The notes beneath the pieces are model-generated. The model worked only from the letters and a program-made list of their open reading frames with translations, was not told the origin of the DNA and did not search any database. Positions 61,212-64,000 of a stretch of 64,000 bases of DNA are shown one piece after another. Numbering within the stretch: the first letter of the stretch is position 1; every line of letters starts with the position of its first letter. The translations under genes were made by a program, and so were the position numbers. This DNA comes from Fulvimarina pelagi HTCC2506 (GTDB lineage: Bacteria; Pseudomonadota; Alphaproteobacteria; Rhizobiales; Rhizobiaceae). The stretch is taken from positions 1,805,839-1,869,838 of the forward strand of contig NZ_DS022272.1 of NCBI RefSeq assembly GCF_000153705.1. Reading direction: 5' to 3'.

Positions 61212-64000
61212 TTACTCCGCCGCCTCGAGCGAGCGTACCCGACGGCTCGTCTCGGTGAGTTCGCGGTAGTCTTCCTGCCATTCGGTCGGGCCGTTGGTCG
61301 GAGACACTTGAACCGCAGTGACCTTGTATTCCGGACAGTTCGTTGCCCAGTCGGAGAAGTCCGTCGTGATGACGTTGATCTGCGTCGACGGATGATGGAA
61401 CGTCGTGTGAACCACGCCCACGGCCATCTTCTCCGTTATGTGGACCTTCAGCGAGGTCTCGCCGACGCGGCTCTGCAGCTTCACGAAATCGCCTTCGCGG
61501 ATGCCCCGCTCCTCTGCATCGTGGGGATGCATCTCCAGAAGATCCTCTGGATGCCAAACGGTGTTCAACGTCCGGCGGGTCTGCGCGCCCACATTGTATT
61601 GGCTGAGGATGCGACCGGTCGTGAGAAGCAGCGGGAAGCGCGGGCCGACCTTTTCGTCGGTCGCGACATACTCGGTCCGTACGAACTTGCCCTTGCCGCG
61701 CATGAACGCGCCCACATGCATGACCGGCGAGCCCACCGGATGCTCCTCGTTGCAAGGCCACTGCACCGAGCCTTCCTTGTCGAGGAGTTCGTAAGTGACG
61801 CCCGCGAAGGACGGCGTGGTCGCAGCGATCTCGGCCATGATCTCCGAGGGATGGGCGTAGTTCATGTCCATGCCGATCGCTCTAGCGAGCAACTGGGTCA
61901 CCTCCCAGTCGGCATAGCCGTTCTTCGGCTCCATGACCTTGCGGACGCGATTGATGCGCCGCTCGGCATTGGTGAACGTGCCGTCCTTTTCGAGGAAGGT
62001 CGAACCCGGCAGGAAGACGTTGGCGTAGTTCGCGGTCTCGTTCAGGAAGAGATCCTGCACGATCAGAAGGTCGAGGGCACCGAGACCGGCTGACACATGC
62101 TTGGTGTCCGGATCGGACTGGAGAATGTCCTCGCCCTGGCAGTAGAGGCCGCGGAACGTTCCCTCGATCGCCGCGTCGAACATGTTCGGAATGCGCAGGC
62201 CCGGCTCGCGATCGATTTTAACCTTCCAGAGGTCCTCGTAGATCTTGCGCGTCTCGTCGTGCGAGATGTGGCGATAGCCCGGCATTTCGTGCGGGAAAGA
62301 ACCCATGTCGCAGGAGCCCTGGACATTGTTCTGGCCGCGCAGCGGGTTCACGCCAACGCCCTTGCGGCCGATATTACCGGTCGCCATGGCAAGGTTTGCG
62401 ATCGCGATGACCGAGGTCGAGCCCTGGCTGTGCTCTGTAACGCCCAGCCCGTAATAGATCGCTCCGTTTCCGCCTGTGGCGTAAAGCCGAGCCGCACGCC
62501 TCACGAGATCGGCCGGAACGCCGGTCACGATCTCCATGGCTTCCGGTGACCGGTTCTCAGCCGAGACGAATTCCTTCCAGTCCTCGAACTCGTCGACCTC
62601 GCAGCGTTCCTTGACGAACTCTTCGTCGACGAGGCCTTCTGTCACGATCACATGGGCAAGCGCCGTCAGGATCGCGACATTCGTGCCCGGACGGGTCGGC
62701 AGATGCACGTCGGCCTCGACATGCGGGGTCTTCACGAGATCGATACGGCGCGGATCGATGACGATCACCTTCGCGCCTTCGCGGATGCGCTTCTTCATAC
62801 GCGACGCGAAGACCGGATGAGCGTCCGTCGGGTTAGCGCCGATCACCACCATGACATCGGTGTGCTCGATCGAATCGAAGTCCTGAGTACCGGCGGAGGT
62901 GCCGTAGGTGGTCGCAAGACCGTAGCCCGTCGGCGAGTGGCAGACGCGGGCGCAGGTGTCGATATTGTTGTTACCGAAGCCGGCGCGGACCATCTTCTGG
63001 ACGACGTAGACTTCCTCGTTCGTGCAGCGCGAGGACGAGATGCCGCCGACGGCCCCGCGACCGTATTTCGCCTGAATATCCTTGATCTTGTTCGCCGCGA
63101 ACGAGATCGCCTCGTCCCAGGAGACGACCTGCCACGGGTCCTTGTAGGTCTCGCGGATCATCGGCTCGAGGACTCGCTCCTCGTGCTTGGCGTATTCGGT
63201 GGCGAAACGGCCCTTAACGCAGGAATGGCCGCGATTGGCCTTGCCATCCTTGTAGGGGATCATGCGGATGACTTCCTCGCCCTGCATTTCCGCCTTGAAG
63301 GAGCAGCCGACGCCGCAATAGGCGCAGGTGGTGATCTTGGAGGAGGTCGGCAGACCCTTCTCCTTCACTGTCTTTTCCTGCAGCGCCTCGGTCGGGCAAG
63401 CCTGCACACACGCTCCGCAGGAAACGCATTCCGAAGTGAGGAATTCGTCGACCGGCGTACCGGCTGAGATCCGGCTGTCGAAACCGCGACCCTCGACCGT
63501 CAGCGCGAAGGTGCCCTGAACTTCGTTGCAGGCCCGGACGCAGCGCGAGCAGACGATACATTTCGAGGAGTCGAAGGTGAAATAAGGGTTCGATTCGTCG
63601 AGTTCCGCATCGAAGTGATTGCGCTCTGACGAATCATAGCGAACGTCGGACAGCCCGACGCGTTCGGCGACCTCGCGAACCTCGCAGTCGCCGCCGCCCT
63701 TCCGCTCGTCCCATTGCCCCGGATGGTCGGAGACGTAGAGCTCCATCACGCCCTTGCGGATGCGGCTCAGCCTGTCGCTCTCGGTCTTCACGAACATGCC
63801 TTCGCCGACCGGCGTCGTGCAGGAGGCGGGCGTCGTATTCTTGCCTTCGATTTCGACGACGCAAACCCGGCATGACCCGAAGGCATCGAGCATGTCGCTG
63901 GCGCAGAGCTTCGGCACCAAAATCTCGGCCTCGGCAGCCGCCCGCATGATCGACGTGCCTTCCGGAACGGTAACCGATTGTCCGTCGATCGTCAGCGTGA
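61212..64000 (-). CDS. fdsA: NAD-dependent formate dehydrogenase subunit alpha FdsA (5' end beyond window)
   Basis: The visible 929 residues run off the right edge in frame (TLTIDGQSVTVPEGTSI precedes the first internal methionine), so the start lies outside. From the N-terminus it has a [2Fe-2S] domain (FGSCRVCVVEI, ASCTTPV), a His/Cys cluster region, two [4Fe-4S] ferredoxin sites (CIVCSRCVRAC, CVSCGACVQACP), a further [4Fe-4S] site (CAYCGVGC ... GHSCVKG), and the bis-MGD catalytic domain. The molybdenum-ligand cysteine is in ARVCHSPTG. The enzyme oxidises formate to CO2, passing electrons to FdsB/FdsG and NAD. fdhD follows after 187 bases. Confidence 0.96.
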   Translation of the reverse strand, partial: TLTIDGQSVTVPEGTSIMRAAAEAEILVPKLCASDMLDAFGSCRVCVVEIEGKNTTPASCTTPVGEGMFVKTESDRLSRIRKGVMELYVSDHPGQWDERKGGGDCEVREVAERVGLSDVRYDSSERNHFDAELDESNPYFTFDSSKCIVCSRCVRACNEVQGTFALTVEGRGFDSRISAGTPVDEFLTSECVSCGACVQACPTEALQEKTVKEKGLPTSSKITTCAYCGVGCSFKAEMQGEEVIRMIPYKDGKANRGHSCVKGRFATEYAKHEERVLEPMIRETYKDPWQVVSWDEAISFAANKIKDIQAKYGRGAVGGISSSRCTNEEVYVVQKMVRAGFGNNNIDTCARVCHSPTGYGLATTYGTSAGTQDFDSIEHTDVMVVIGANPTDAHPVFASRMKKRIREGAKVIVIDPRRIDLVKTPHVEADVHLPTRPGTNVAILTALAHVIVTEGLVDEEFVKERCEVDEFEDWKEFVSAENRSPEAMEIVTGVPADLVRRAARLYATGGNGAIYYGLGVTEHSQGSTSVIAIANLAMATGNIGRKGVGVNPLRGQNNVQGSCDMGSFPHEMPGYRHISHDETRKIYEDLWKVKIDREPGLRIPNMFDAAIEGTFRGLYCQGEDILQSDPDTKHVSAGLGALDLLIVQDLFLNETANYANVFLPGSTFLEKDGTFTNAERRINRVRKVMEPKNGYADWEVTQLLARAIGMDMNYAHPSEIMAEIAATTPSFAGVTYELLDKEGSVQWPCNEEHPVGSPVMHVGAFMRGKGKFVRTEYVATDEKVGPRFPLLLTTGRILSQYNVGAQTRRTLNTVWHPEDLLEMHPHDAEERGIREGDFVKLQSRVGETSLKVHITEKMAVGVVHTTFHHPSTQINVITTDFSDWATNCPEYKVTAVQVSPTNGPTEWQEDYRELTETSRRVRSLEAAE

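Noticed and set aside
1-64000. CRISPR arrays, insertion sequences, prophage genes, tRNA or rRNA genes
   Set aside because: No regular repeat-spacer pattern, transposase, integrase, phage structural gene, cloverleaf sequence or rRNA segment was recognised anywhere in the window.

Overview
The window is a GC-rich stretch of alphaproteobacterial chromosome, most likely Hyphomicrobiales (Rhizobiales). The evidence is the gene content: a ChvE-GguAB sugar transporter, an asnO/ngg/M42 set for the osmolyte N-acetylglutaminylglutamine amide, an fdsA-fdhD-fdsD formate dehydrogenase tail, cobalamin genes of the aerobic pathway and a ppx-rlmE pair. The family (possibly Aurantimonadaceae or a relative) is a guess. 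No insertion sequence, prophage, CRISPR array, tRNA or rRNA was seen. The window reads as ordinary chromosome carrying several compact catabolic and stress modules.

Layout. 1-7.5 kb (minus strand): a galactose-type sugar module with importer chvE-gguA-gguB, a sugar dehydrogenase, a GntR/FCD regulator, and the dgoA/dgoK enzymes of the De Ley-Doudoroff route. 7.6-15.7 kb: a second catabolic module made of an HMG-CoA-lyase-like enzyme, a fused aconitase-like hydratase, a TRAP transporter and a class III CoA-transferase. It diverges from its own GntR/FCD regulator across two identical 12-bp operator candidates; its substrate is unknown. 15.7-21.2 kb: M3 peptidase, MarR regulator, Ppx/GppA with a long basic N-terminus, and RlmE. 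21.2-28.7 kb: MFS exporter, Tat-exported metallo-beta-lactamase-fold hydrolase, a two-gene protein-deglycation candidate (LMW phosphatase + fructosamine kinase), a phosphatase homologue lacking its cysteine, a probable small RNA, an EamA transporter and a HerA-like ATPase.

29.2-31.9 kb: cyanide-insensitive-type cytochrome bd oxidase with a 54-residue third gene. 31.9-34.7 kb: cobL and a fused cobH. 34.9-39.7 kb: SDR, acyl-CoA dehydrogenase, acyl-CoA synthetase and an APH-type kinase, the enzyme set used for 4-hydroxy-acid (levulinate-type) catabolism. 39.9-44.7 kb: an orphan branched-chain-type binding protein, a Crp/Fnr regulator, and a BLUF photoreceptor coupled to an MHYT-GGDEF-EAL protein. 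45-50.3 kb: TetR regulator divergent from an RND efflux adaptor and pump. 50.4-56.3 kb: gluconate-5-dehydrogenase-like SDR and the three-gene osmolyte operon. 57-59.6 kb: two overlapping CNNM/CorC-type membrane proteins. 59.9-64 kb: fdsA (running off the window), fdhD and fdsD.

The main leads are the unassigned TRAP/CoA-transferase/hydratase/lyase operon, whose hydratase has serine where aconitases carry a cluster cysteine; the 4-hydroxyacyl module; the light-to-c-di-GMP pair; and the small RNA with two C-rich loops behind a stress-type promoter. All functions are read from sequence by eye. No database search was run.
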